From contig JBBBWG010030165.1 in the NCBI GenBank assembly GCA_037176905.1, positions 1 to 50,013 on the forward strand: a stretch of 50,013 nt of DNA, read 5' to 3'. The notes beneath the pieces are model-generated. The model was not told where the DNA came from. It saw only the letters and a list, made by a program, of their open reading frames with translations, and made no database searches. The translations under genes and the position numbers were made by a program. Positions 1 to 11,477 of this stretch are shown piece by piece (position 1 is the first letter of the stretch; every line of letters begins with the position of its first letter). The stretch comes from Azolla pinnata. Lineage: Eukaryota; Streptophyta; Polypodiopsida; Salviniales; Salviniaceae.

Positions 1-220
1 AGAAGAAACAGGGGAGAGAAGAAACAGGGGAAGAAGAAACAGGGGAGAGAAGAAACAGGGGAAGAAGAAACAGGGGAGAGAAGAAACAGGGGAAGAAGAA
101 ACAGGGGAGAGAAGAAACAGGGAAGTGTGTGTACCCTGTTTCTTGAAGAAGAACAGGGGAAGAAGAAACAGGGGAGAGGAGAAACAGGGGAGTGTGTGTG
201 TGTGTGTGTTGTGTGTACCC
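1..220. repeat. GAAACAGGGG minisatellite plus short TG tract
   Basis: Near-perfect tandem copies of a roughly 31-33 bp unit built from GAAGAAACAGGGG and GAGAGAAGAAACAGGGG fill the first 190 bases. A (TG)n run follows, with the phrase TGTGTACCCTGTTTCTTG on either side of the last units. The array is cut by the window edge, so its full length is unknown. No coding signal is seen; the open frame across it is repeat-driven. Confidence 0.9.
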
Positions 221-295
221 TGTTTCTTGTGTGTTGCATTATGGCAGGTAAGAGGCTTAGTTTCCTACTATCAATGGCTTCTTTAGCCAAACCTT

Positions 296-425
296 TAGCT
301 AACTCTAACCCTAACCCTAACCCTAGCCCTAGCCCTAACCCTAACCCTAACCCTAACCCTAAACCTAGCCTTAGCCCTAGCCCTAACCCTAACCCTAACC
401 CTAACCCTAACCCTAGCCCTGGCTT
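296..425. repeat. Human-type telomere-like tract (CCCTAA)n with CCCTAG variants
   Basis: About 20 units of CCCTAA, some mutated to CCCTAG or CCTTAG, are read on the + strand. The period is 6 (TTAGGG on the complement), not the 7-base plant unit seen elsewhere in the window. The degenerate units suggest an old interstitial or subtelomeric tract, not a living chromosome end. Confidence 0.9.
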
Positions 426-539
426 GGGAGCTTTTAACACGGTCGAAGCAGCTGCTGCTGCCTAAGCTTAGCCTAGCTCTCTATATAGCTAAGACACTAG
501 TAGTAGTAGTAGGTGAGTAGTCTCAAGGCAAAAAAGCCT

Positions 540-780
540 GCAGCGTAACATATATGCCATGCATGCCGTCGATGCACATGCATGCATGTCATGGCCGCAC
601 GCCACGCACACATGCATGCCCATGCATGCCCATGCATGCATAGGGCATCATCTGCCCCACTTGTGCAGCGCATGTATGTATGTGCGCATGCGTGGGTGGG
701 TGGATGGCATGCATGCCCGCATACGTACGTACATCTATGTGTTTCCAACGCATGCCATGCATGAGAATTTATGAGAGCAT
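540..780. repeat. CATGCATG-rich palindromic low-complexity DNA
   Basis: Dense overlapping CATG and GCATGC palindromes (for example CATGCATGCCCATGCATGC) with ATGTATGT steps. Both strands read almost alike and generate overlapping Cys/His/Met-rich open frames that are not genes. A related block lies at 940-1160. Confidence 0.8.
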
Positions 781-837
781 GTGAGTCCCTCCCTTTTCTT
801 TTTTTTTTTGTTCTCTCCTTTTTCCTTTACTTTTTGC

Positions 838-878
838 CCTAAACCCTAACTAACCCTAACCCTAACCCTAACCCTAAA
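838..878. repeat. Second (CCCTAA)n tract
   Basis: Starts as ACCCTAAACCCTAAC and continues with 6-base CCCTAA units. The first units are plant-type (7 bases) and the rest human-type (6 bases), so the change of register happens within one tract. Confidence 0.85.
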
Positions 879-939
879 TTCGATTGATGGAGTTTGGGCC
901 TTCCCTCTCTCTTTATGTTCTTTTGTCTGCATGTGTGTG

Positions 940-1160
940 TCTCCTACGTGTATGTATGTATGTGTGTGTGTGCATGCATGTATGTATGCATGTGTGTGCG
1001 CATGCCTGGTTGCAGTCTGACATGCATGCCATGCCCCCAGGAATGGCGTACCTGACTCAAATGGATGATGTGCCGCTCGTTGACATGGATCCACATGCAT
1101 GCAACGTACGTGCATGCATGCATGCATGCATACATGCAGACGGCATGGGCCATGGCACTC
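940..1160. repeat. Second CATG/TGTATG-rich block
   Basis: Same composition as 540-780: TGTATGTATG, CATGCATG and (TG)n runs on the + strand. It lies between the (CCCTAA)n tract and the degenerate telomere-like array, giving an alternating telomere / CATG / telomere layout typical of mosaic subtelomeric DNA. No gene is seen. Confidence 0.7.
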
Positions 1161-1211
1161 ATCCATGCATGACCTAGTTTTTGTAAATGCTCATTCAACA
1201 CGGTCAAAGCT

Positions 1212-1545
1212 GCGACTGAACCCTGAAACCCTCAACCCTAAACCCTAAACCCTAAAACGCTTGAAGCTTAGAACCCTAAACCCTAAACTGCTTGAACCCT
1301 GAACCCTGATCCCTCAACCCTAAAACGCTTGAACCTTAGAACCCTAAACCCTAAAATGCTTGAACCCTGAACCCTGAACCCTAAACCCTAGAACGCTTGA
1401 ACCTTGAATCCCAAACCCTAAAATGCTTGATCCCTGAACCCTGAACCCTGAACCTCAAACCCTAAAACGCCTGAACCCCGGACGCTGGACCTTGCACCTC
1501 GAAACCCTAAAACGCCTGAACCCTGAACCCTGAACCCAAAACACC
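1212..1545. repeat. Degenerate telomere-derived array (CCCTAAA / CCCTGAA / AACGCTTGAA)
   Basis: CCCTAAA and CCCTGAA heptamers alternate with a recurring linker of the form AAACGCTTGAA or AAATGCTTGAA. The linker recurs about every 50-70 bases, which gives a higher-order repeat. It appears to be a telomere-variant satellite that has diversified in place. Confidence 0.85.
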
Positions 1546-1560
1546 TGTAGTACAAGCTAG

Positions 1561-3187
1561 ATCGACGCACGTTGTCGTGTGGACTGGTTCTCGCCATTCA
1601 GGAGCTTTCGTCGAGATGATCGCTACTAGTTAGTTAGAAGATATGTTTGTAGCGAAACCGACAGAGTTCGACTGCACAGAGGTGATATATGCTAATGATA
1701 TGGAGATTAACAGGTGGATCGTCCGCATCAACTCAACGACAAGGGGGAGACGAAATTTAATCTTTGGGGGCTCTTTTTATCCTATCTTGAGGGCATATAT
1801 ATCAATTGCCCATTACTTAGTCAATTATTTTTAGGATGCCCTTAATGTCTTTTTGTGGATTTCTTGATACTTTAGCTGATAGACATGATTCTTTCATTAA
1901 GAAAAAACCTTAAGTGCGACAAATGCTTGAGTTCAATATTAATTTGTTGCAACTCAATGATAAATAGATTTTTTTCTTCCCCGCGTGGCAATAGATCTTG
2001 CCTTCTTACATCATTCCCCTCCTGATAAGCAATTCTACGATTAATCAAATGAGTTGTATCCAAAGCTTTGGCTATGATGGGACGAATGTCTCGCACAACT
2101 GTTGATTTGGAACCCCTATTTTTTTGTCTTCCGACTAGTCATATGTTGGCTTGGGGGAGATGCTACTTGGCACATTCTGTCAAAACTTGAGTGGTTTTAA
2201 TGCTTTGAAACTTGTTCTTAGAAATGAAATGTTAGTTTTTTTTCGTTAGGGTCAAATTATATATGAGCAAATTTAAGAAGTGATACAAGCTAATATTTGA
2301 CATTTCTTTACTATAGAACAACTTAGATGACAGTGAGCATTTATTCAATTGCAAATCTTAATTGGTTTTAAAGGGTATGTGTCTCTTACTAAATGTATTT
2401 GTTATCAAGTTGATAATAGTAGCAAAATGTTTAGCAGTAATGGTATAGTGGTTGTTAATTCTCACTTGACTTTACAAATGTTAACAAACACTAAATCAAA
2501 AGTGGTAGCATATATGATGGTTTCAAGTGGATGATACATTCGATGTTTTTTCAAGTTTTGTAACGTTGTTCTAGAAATTATAGGTCTTTTAGAGAAAGTC
2601 ATTAGAGAAATCACGGTGGGATCTTGAGGGATTTTACTAAATAAATTATTTTGTTGTATTAGAAAAGCAAGTGGGTTTCCTTAGTACACGATTAAGTTAG
2701 GGTTTAGGGTTTAGGAATCATTACTCTCTGGCTTTTGATTGGTAGGATCCTATCAGCTTTTATGAATCTTTTTTTTGTTGTTTTCTTAACTAATGAATGG
2801 ATAATTTACAAAAAATGATTTTGTTATTATTTCATCTCTTTTTAAGGATGATTTGACGAAGTATTTCTAGCTTGTGAGTGCCAACATTAATCTAGCTTTT
2901 TACTAATTTGTAGTAATTATTTTTAACTAATGTTTATGATATTAGTCACACAAAATTTTGTTGATAATACCAACCTTTTTGGAAGCAATCTATTGTTTTG
3001 TATTATTCTATCAATTATTAATAAAGAGACAAGTTCAATATGTGCAACCGTACAACCATGCAGTGCACATTCTATTGTGTCAAAAAGTGAGTAGAAGTAT
3101 AACCATATAGCGTGCACAAAAAGAGTTACCTTGTCAAAAGTTACATTGTCAAAAAGTATAACCACATAGTTACCTTGTCAAAAAGTT

Positions 3188-3230
<43 letters not shown>
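1561..3230. other. AT-rich region without a recognised gene
   Basis: No exon chain, RNA gene or transposon protein could be recognised. Short open frames (longest about 74 codons) have no family resemblance that I can see. The stretch holds a plant-type telomere-like trace (GTTTAGGGTTTAGG) at 2697-2715 and ends in a (CT)n microsatellite at 3189-3235 that abuts the LINE fragment. Its 3' part could be decayed LINE sequence too diverged to read. Confidence 0.5.
2697..2715. repeat. Short TTTAGGG telomere-like trace
   Basis: Two and a half TTTAGGG units on the + strand inside AT-rich DNA. Confidence 0.7.

Positions 3231-3235
<5 letters not shown>
3189..3235. repeat. (CT)n microsatellite
   Basis: About 23 uninterrupted CT units, directly next to the start of recognisable LINE reverse-transcriptase sequence. 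Confidence 0.95.
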
Positions 3236-4270
3236 GAGAAAGGTTGTTTGATAGGCTAAGGATAAATAATATGATTTGGGCTATTTATGTCTTATATGAG
3301 CAGGTCTCTAGATGCGTATGTTGCTTTGATGACATATCTAAGAGTTTTACTAATACAATTAGAGTAACGCAAGGTTGCCCCTTAATGCTTTCAAAGATTT
3401 TTGTTTACAAAGAGGATTGGTAGTAAAGTTAGAGAAAACAAAGTCTTTATCTTCTACACCTTTGCCCAAGTTAGAAGTAAATGTAATCTAATTCTTTCTA
3501 ATAAACAGGTCGAGATAGTTAGATCATATGTTTACATTAGAGTAACTTTTAAAGCCTACTCAAGTAAATTCTCTATGACTCAAGTAGTAAAAGATAGACT
3601 AACAAAATCATATGTCTCTTTCTTATTACTAGAAAGATAATTTCGTTAGGTCTACTTTAAAAAACCGAGAACAAAAAGATAAAATTTTTATTCTCTAGTA
3701 GGTTAGGGCCCAAGGTTGTCCCCACAAATATGGTTACAATTAGAAAGACCATTGATTGTGATATTATCACAACAAATCCGAAGCAAAATAATAGTGTTAC
3801 ACGAAATTATTACAGCCAAATTTGTCTTGCCCCCGATGTTAGTCAACTCCAAGAGAGGCTATTATGACGAGCTTTTGAAACATTTAGATTGTTACATGCA
3901 TCTGGGGACACTAACTCATGGTATAGTATTGTAGTAAATTGGCTTTTAGAAAATGGACTAAACATTAATAACCTACCCCTCTTAAGTATGACTAACGAAC
4001 CCTCCCCCACCCTCACTTAATCACTTAATATACCTAATATTAAGACGTTAGGTAAGTATATTTTAAAGTTAAATAAATATAAAGAAAGTAAATTAAGAAA
4101 TGTTAATTATAATCTCTCTAGGACTTCCCACCAACATTTAATCACAAATTTCTTTCAAGTACAGAAGGGGATGGTGAATGTGGACATATCATTACCGCTC
4201 TACCACTCTTTTGAAGCAAAAACCCAAAGAGCAGTCAAACGCCCTCGAATGCCTAGTTTAAAAGTCACAC
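3236..4270 (+). mobile_element. Decayed, internally deleted LINE (non-LTR) reverse-transcriptase fragment
   Basis: The + strand reads MIWAIYVLYEQVS and then RVTQGCPL, matching the plant LINE reverse-transcriptase motifs WAIYALYE and GVKQGCPLSP. The next recognisable piece (about 3420-3650) reads KCNLILSN, VEIVRSYVYIRVTF, FSMTQ and FLLLER. It corresponds to the region after the catalytic YxDD box (SYTYLGVTF, FSM, ALLERQC). About 90-100 residues that should carry the YxDD motif are missing between the two. The 3' part (3716-4250) keeps traces of the C-terminal region (IRSKIIVLHEII, PPMLV, LSMTNEPSP) with several stops and frame changes. The element is dead and lacks both ends. No target-site duplication or poly-A tail was found. 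Confidence 0.8.
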
Positions 4271-4582
4271 GTTGTCATGTGGCTGACATAAAGATGATAA
4301 GAGAACGTGAGCTACCTCGACTACGAGCATTGTCTGGGCACCACAAACCTTACCCCCTTGTCTCTCCCCCTTCTTTGTTTTGATAGTTGAATCACAAATA
4401 TAAATTCACCATCAACATGTCACCATTTATTGTAGACCAAATGTATCACCTTTACTAGATATATTACTTTTTTATCAATCAATGTTGTATCTCTTGTTTT
4501 TTTTATATACTTTGGATGATTGCATACACATCTCACCGTTTTATCTTTTGTTTTATGGGCCAATCTTGGTCTTTAAGGACGT

Positions 4583-4619
<37 letters not shown>

Positions 4620-7502
4620 ACAAGGTCTCAAGATTTCGTATGCATGACATTGTTTACAAGTTTCTTATGCGAGATTTGTTGATAGTAGTAAATAAACACA
4701 TTTAACACTTTAGAATCATTTTAAATAACAAATTAGTTTTATCTGTATCATAAACATAATTGGGATCATATTGATTTATTATAATTTAAAGGTTCACTAA
4801 TGAAACTAATAACTCCAAACATATAAAGATTCATATTAATCAAATTACTAAACAATTCCTGACTTACTTTACATTCATGTTTTATAGTCAAGTGAATGTT
4901 TTTACTTAATATTTATGTTATTCAATGTCTTACATGGTCTATTAATAAGGAAGAACTTTTATATGTGGACACTTCTCTTTATTTGTTTTAAAAGGTTTTT
5001 TTACTTAATAGTAACTTTATGTTCTTGTAATATAAAGTTAATTTGAAATTTTGCAGCAACTATTTACGCAGTTCTTGCCGGAGATATTGCATGAAAGTTT
5101 CTTAATATTATTGACAAATATGTAAGTGATTTTATATTATCTTTCTTTTATTATTCACTTATAAGACACTTCAAGCATTGCTAATACGAATTATACACAA
5201 ACTTTTTTTATGGATCGATGAATAGTTTAGTTATCATTTTCTGCATTATCATGCACGATATAGTCAGTCTCTTCATATGTAATTATTAAATGTGTAACTA
5301 CTTTATATTATTTGAAACAAATACATATATTTTAATGACTTTATTTTAAGTCAAAAACCAAATTAAATGTTGTAAGAAATACTTAGAAAGTTGTTGGCAA
5401 ACATTGGACCTAAGTGAGTGGTCGTTCTTATGTTAAACTCTCTTTCCCTTATTAATCTATTGTTGTTAAAAATATTTGAGTATACATCAAAATATAAATA
5501 CTCCTAATAATAGGATAATCCATTGTTTCTTAGCTCCTAAATATTGCTCCATGCATTCTTAACATTTAACACAATAAATATCAAATACATATGTAAAACA
5601 AAAACAAATCGATAAATGTCAATAAAATAAACTTATAAGATAATTGTTGAATTTAACGATTATCATATATTTCATAGAATACTATTGATTTTATCTTCAC
5701 ACAATCGTCAATAAAATGACAATGGAGTGGGTGCAAGAAAGGATAACATAACAAAGAAATAACATTTTTAATGCGGTGGTACAAGAAGATTTATATAGAT
5801 AAAAACTCGTCACGTAGAAAAGCCACATGTGATATCTAATTTAAATTAATTGAACTATAAGTAGTGCGGTCCCCCAACTAATTAGAAAGAAAGCAAATGA
5901 GGGAAAAAAACTAAGTATGAAAGAAATGTAGGCTATTTGCTTGTTTGTGCATCTCACCCCCAAGGATATCAAAACACAATGTAAGCAAATGGCGCATGTT
6001 TCTTTGTGACATTCCTTGTTAAAACCTTATAACTAATGGAAAGATTCACGTTTTGATAAAAAAAGAAAAGGGACGAATTTGGGGGTATAGATTGCTGCAT
6101 TTGTAGTCTTAGCAGCCAAAGGAGGGGGGCATTCACACTATTCGGGCATGGGGGAAATGCGCTTCTCAAAGGCAAGCTCAAACAAGGAGGTATGCAAAAC
6201 ATCTGGCTCGATCGGAGCACGGCAGAGGTGGTTTCAGCTCGACTCGCGCGAAATGATTGGGGCCTGTGGCAGATAGATGGCGGTGAGGTGAGCCATCCGA
6301 GAAATGTAGTCCGGGGCCTTATCAGTTTCTCGTTATAACAGTTCCCCAGGCGTTAAGGCCTTTAGGAATCGGGCCCCAAGATGCATGCCTCTATGTAACG
6401 CATGCTTAGATCTGGGGTAAAGACACAACTAGTTTAGCTTATTCGCAACAACTGTGTCATATAATAAGGGCGCTAGGGTTTAGGGTTTAGGGTTTAGGGT
6501 TTAGAGTTGCAAGTGCCTGGAGACATGGCATCGCCTCTGGAATCCAGAACCAATCCATGTACAAACAAAAAACGGAGAGACAGGGAGAAAAGCGCGCTGG
6601 CGACATGACCCTTCATCTGAAAGCGTCCCCTTCCGGCCTCCAAAGCCGACGACGAGCCGACTATCTTTTGAAGATGCTATTTCGCTCGACAAAATGAGGC
6701 ATTTTTTTAATAGTATAACAACATAACAACATGACAATACACACCCAAAAAAAAGAAAAAAACATAAACAAACCCTTGCTATCGAAACTGCTTTAAAAGT
6801 AACAAACATGACAGAGTCGGACCTTCTCAAGGTCTCTGTAATACTAAATGACATAAATCTAACTTATCTTGGGACAAAATTTACACACCATACGGCTGTA
6901 AAAACTGTTAAAAATCAAACTTCCTCCTCTTCTTCTTGCTCCTCGTCGTCATGATCATATGCTCATGATCATCTTTTTCTTCTTTCTTAGGCCCAACAAC
7001 CTTTTTAGAAGACAAGGGCACTGTTTTGGAAAGCAGCACAAAATTGGGGGTGGAGCATGTATCACAAATGGAAGGAAGCATATCGCTCTTTTCGCTCTTT
7101 TCGCACCACAGATTTGAGCGCACTTCTTCTGCCATGGCTACTTTATTTTGCCCATGAGAAGCAACAGCTCCTCATTTGCTCTTTGCTGCTGCAAAGAAGC
7201 AGCTCGATTTCAGCATTCCGTGCACCGATCCAACAGACATCAGCTCCCAACAGAATCGAGCCACTTTGATTCGCACATTTGGATTCAGCGCTCTCAGTTT
7301 TTCCGTATGTCGATCCGCGTTCAATCAATGTCCATGACAGTCAAAAAGCCCAAATACAAGCCCAAAACCTGGGCAAAATCTACCATCAAAAGAAAGACAT
7401 GGAGCACAAAATTGCCCGTATTTCGATGCCAACTGATCGATCTTACTTCCATATGTTACAAATGCTCTCCATTGGAGGCGACAAGCATAAGAGATATAAC
7501 AC

Positions 7503-7534
<32 letters not shown>

Positions 7535-7820
7535 GGCAAGAGAAAAAAGATATACAAGCTCATATACATCGCAATGAGCCCCCCCCTACAGAGTCTACGA
7601 TGAGAAAAACACGGCGAAATGTATGTATAGCTCAGACAGAAAAAGCATGGAGAATACAGATTTTCCTTCCCCTCATTCCAAGGCAAAATGCATCCATCGG
7701 CTTGCCTGATCATGGCAAAGGCTTTCTTTTTAATTCTTTATTCGGCGAGTTGAAAGCTGAAGGGGGGAACCTTCTTCCTTTTCGACTGGTTGGGGGTTTA
7801 GGGTTTTTAGGGTTTAGGGT
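4271..7820. other. Intergenic region, no recognised gene
   Basis: Positions 4271-5960 are strongly AT-rich with a (CT)n run at 4587-4615 and nothing else recognisable. From 5960 the composition rises in GC. Positions 6908-7135 on the minus strand hold a 75-codon open frame ending in a basic KKKRRK stretch, with a good start context (GCCATGG) but no family match. A (CA)n/(TA)n tract lies at 7500-7533. This is the 3' flank of the BAG gene. Confidence 0.5.
6474..6504. repeat. Plant-type telomere-like tract (TTTAGGG)n
   Basis: CTAGGGTTTAGGG with about four uninterrupted TTTAGGG units on the + strand, in intergenic DNA. Confidence 0.9.
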
Positions 7821-7824
7821 TTTA
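7795..7824. repeat. Telomere-like tract touching the BAG stop codon
   Basis: The + strand reads TTTAGGG, TTTTTAGGG, TTTAGGG, TTTTAG. On the minus (sense) strand the BAG reading frame ends TTC TAA and continues AACCCTAAACCC, so the TAA stop is itself in register with the first CCTAAA-like unit. Confidence 0.9.
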
Positions 7825-10800
7825 GAATACTTCCCAAGTTGTGCTGATCGTAGCTGGAGCTGACGGAGGTGGTTGAATGGGCGTGGTCGTAACTGTCGAT
7901 CCAGATTCGAATGTTTCCCAATGGGTTGTAATCACCACCGAATCAGTGCATATACGGTTCCGATTTTGTAGCCTAATGTTCTCCAAATGCTCGCTTATGG
8001 CCTGCAGCCTTCGCCCCTGAAAACATTTTTACAGTCTTAGGACTGAAAATGATGTGTATTATCGTTACATGTTCACTTAATGTTATGTTCATACACATTA
8101 AGAAAACAAAAACAAAAATCTTAATGCATCCTAATGTTCTCCGAATGTGCTCCCTGATCGTGCCCTGAAAAAGCCTTCCGAATCGCTTAATGCATCGATG
8201 ATGCCCAGCAAAACCCTTCCAAATCTCTTAATACATCCAAATTATTTCTCTGATGATGCCCTGCAAAAGCCTTCCAAATCTCTTAATGCATCCAAATGAT
8301 CCCTCTGATGATATGCCCTGCAAAAGCCTTCCAAATCTTAATGCATCCAAATGATCCCTCTGATGATATGCCCTGCAAAAGCCTTCCAAATCTTAATGCA
8401 TCCAAATGATCCCTCTGATGATATGCCCTGCAAAAGCCTTCCAAATCTTAATGCATCCAAATGATCTCCTCTGATGATGCCCTAACAAAAGCCTTCCAAA
8501 TCTCTTAAGGCGTCCAAATGTTCTCTCTGATGATACCCTGAAAAAACCTTCCGAATTCTTAATGCTTCTCCAAACACTCAATAACGCCCTGCAGTCTGCA
8601 TCCCTGTTTTCTTTTTTCTCTAATGTGTCAAAACGCCCAACCCTTCGGTTAACAGAAAACACTGCCTTTTCTTCTTGTTACACACAACATGTTTTTGTTC
8701 GCTTAGTGTATGTCCGTTTTCTAGTCTCTCGATGTGTCCCACGGTTCTCCACATGTTCACTCATGTTGCCTCCATCCTTTCTTTCGTATGGTTTGCATTT
8801 GCTCAATGGACGTTCAATAACCAAAAAAACAATATTTTAATCTTAAACAGCAAAAAGGTTTAAGTATCAGTGCATATACCAGCACACCGATGCTAGGTTT
8901 TTTATTTAAACCACCACTCTAGGAACCTTGTGAAATGCAGCCAACAGTTAAGGGGAAGGCTAAATGCATTTTGATCAACTTTCTTTGACAGATTCCCCAT
9001 CATTTTTAGAGTTATGGACTTTGATGGACAAAAGGAAACGAAAAGAGGTGTGGAAGGACCGACGATACATGCCAACCTACTACTGTGTCTGGAAAGTCCT
9101 TTAACATGAATAATCTCTTGCTGCTATTGTTATTTGGTTTTACGATTGCCAGATTCCATCTTGTTTTGTTGCCATCTTCCTCGAACATCACTAGCATAAG
9201 TAAATCCATCTTCTTTTGTCCCAGGAACAGCCCGTAGGCCAATCAGAAGCCAAATAAAAAGCATACTTTTGAAGATGCAGAATGTCGCGATTTAAACATC
9301 GCCGCTTCATGAGCAACGAGTCAGACACTGCCTGAAAACATAGATCAAAGGAGCCCCAAACTTTGATCAAGGATCCAAAACTCGGGAATTCTTACCGCAG
9401 GAAACTCGTATCATCTTCCTCACTAACCACTATACGATAGCCATCCAAGTCCCACCTTACAAACTCCACTGTCTTTGCATCATACAAGGTTACGTAGGCT
9501 ATTCTGTGTATGCCTTCAACACGGATCATGATCCAACTAACCACAAATACCAACAAAGTGCGAAAACTTGACTGTCCTTGGCACACATGTATGATAGGGC
9601 CCTACTAGAGAGTCTTCCTTGATACATGAACCATGCAGAACATTTTTCCTATCCATAAGTTAACTCTAACACTCTGCGTTGAAGCAAAACTCAACGTTTG
9701 CAGTGAGGTTGAAGAGATATGAGCCCCAACCCAAGCCAGATTTAGGGGAGGCTCCCTTACCAACGGTCACATCTTAGATTGCATCGCTAGTTTCCATGCC
9801 TATTTTGATCTAAGCAACGCCTAGTCTGATCCATTGGATCAATGCTCTCTATATTTCAGGAATACATGAACTGTAGATGTAGATCCTATCCTCCTTTGAA
9901 CAAACAATTATTTCCAAAGAATGAATTGTTTTGTATCATGGATGGTAAGTGAAACGGCATGTACTGATGTTTTCTGCTAAAAGTTGCATCATGAGGCTAG
10001 TAGACCACAATACACGCACACATACACACCAAAAAACTCAAGTTGAACTCACCTCAATCCTTTTCTGAACCTTGGCTTCTCCTTCGGTGTGAAGTCTATC
10101 TAATTCCACCCATTGCTGCATCAATAGGTCAGCAAGCATATTGAAATCAGTATCTGAAACTTTGCCGCCATTACCGACGATGCCATCTAAAGCAGATACC
10201 TGTGATCAAACAGCGAACGTGACATTAGAAATGGTGCATATCATACAAGCAAATGTACAACGCATCAAATCCATGAAGCCGAACACATGGTATACTTGTT
10301 CAGCAAGTTTATCCACTCCACTGCGTATGAGGGCTATCGCCTGGCAAGCATCTCCAGCATTGCCGTTCTCCAGTTTCATTTCCCGTAGCCTCTTTTCCTT
10401 GCTAGCAGGGTCCTCGACAAGGATCAGCTTCGCAGTGTCTTTTACTCCGGCAATGTGCAGGAATTCGCTGCCATCTTTCTCCTTCCCTTGAAAGATAAGG
10501 CGCTGCTCATGGGGCTGCAACCCGACTTCTTGCACCAACAGCGACTTGAGATCCTCTGTAAAGAGAGATTCCATGAATTTCTCACAGCAACTGAAGTCTC
10601 TTTGGATCAGGTTTACATGAGAAGTTATTCCATATTTACAACAACATGCACATACATCTATACATGCAAACATCCACACACACCTACAAATGCATACATG
10701 TAAAATACAAGCATTAAGATATGTGAATATATATAGATCCACACAGACACATACAGATACATGCATCCACATACACCTCTGGGTCCATTCATAGCCATGC

Positions 10801-11477
10801 ACCTCTTCATCCATATGTACATATATACTGCCCACATCCACACTTAGACATACACCTCTACAGTAATCCATTCATAGACATACACTGCTACGTAGATTCA
10901 TCCATATGTAAACAAACATACACCTACCTCTAAATCCATGGGTACACAAACCCCTCCACATCCCTAGGTACAGATACGCCTCTACATCGATGGGGACACA
11001 TAACACCCATGCATCCATACATCACCCTAAACTTACATACCGATACATCCACAAGCGCCTAAACATATCCATACATGCAACACAGATGGGCACACATGCA
11101 CCCTGCGTATATACATTGAGGCAAACAGATGTATGTGTACACAAACCGATGACATACATGAGGGTAGTGTGTTATGATGTGGTAGCAAAGCAATGGAGGG
11201 ATCATACGGTACCGAAAGTGGCATATGCAGGGATGATAACATCGTGCTGGCGATGGCCGTGCGATACCCTCACTTTGATCAGGGGCCCCGAAGATGGAGA
11301 TGCGCCGAGACAAGCATCGAGCCTCCTCTTCTGGACAAGCATGCCCCCTGGCCTTACCTCCCACTCGATGACAGCCGCATCTTCCTCGGCATTGTTGCTT
11401 CCATCCCACTCCGATTTCTTCTCTGTATTCGGCCTCAGTGACAAGGACCTCTTGCCGAAGAACCTGGATAGTTTCAT
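7822..11477 (-). CDS. BAG-family molecular chaperone regulator (ubiquitin-like + BAG domain)
   Basis: Co-chaperone of cytosolic HSP70: the BAG domain binds the HSP70 ATPase domain and promotes nucleotide release. Four exons rebuilt: 11213-11477, 10296-10555, 10053-10199, 7822-8016, giving about 288 residues. The hallmark of plant BAG1-4, EWEVRPGGMLVQKR, lies near residue 40. A ubiquitin-like domain follows (IKVRVSHG to GVKDTAKLILVEDP), then the BAG helices (VDKLAEQ, DLLMQQWVELDRLHTEGEAKVQKRIE, LQAISEHLENIRLQN), and a C-terminus with two TTxWE(T/V)F motifs. The first ATG was chosen because upstream frame is only GGAAA repeat. The exon 1/2 junction is ambiguous by one or two residues: TTCG|GTACCG with ACAG|AG, or ACC|GTATGA with ACAGAG|GAT. 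Intron 3 (8017-10052) carries an array made from the exon 4 edge. Confidence 0.9.
8117..8600. repeat. About nine copies of a ~55 bp repeat resembling the start of BAG exon 4
   Basis: Units on the + strand share CCTTCCAAATCTTAATGCAT, then CCAAATGATCCCTCTGATGATRTGCCCTGCAAAAG. On the sense strand each reads CTTTTGCAGGGCAT, a stretch with A/G, CATTTGGATGCATTAAG. Exon 4 of the BAG gene reads GGCTGCAGGCCATAAGCGAG, then CATTTGGAGAACATTAGGCT. Order and spacing match, so the array looks derived from the exon edge. Most units contain an acceptor-like TTTTGCAG. Outer units are more diverged than the central three or four, as expected for a minisatellite. Confidence 0.85.

Noticed and set aside
127-465. 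112-codon open frame across the left-end repeats
   Set aside because: Encodes only repeats of Asn-Pro/Ser-Pro from the CCCTAA tract.
6908-7135. 75-codon open frame with basic KKKRRK tail
   Set aside because: Good start context but no family match, no splice partners and no support for transcription; mentioned only in the intergenic entry.
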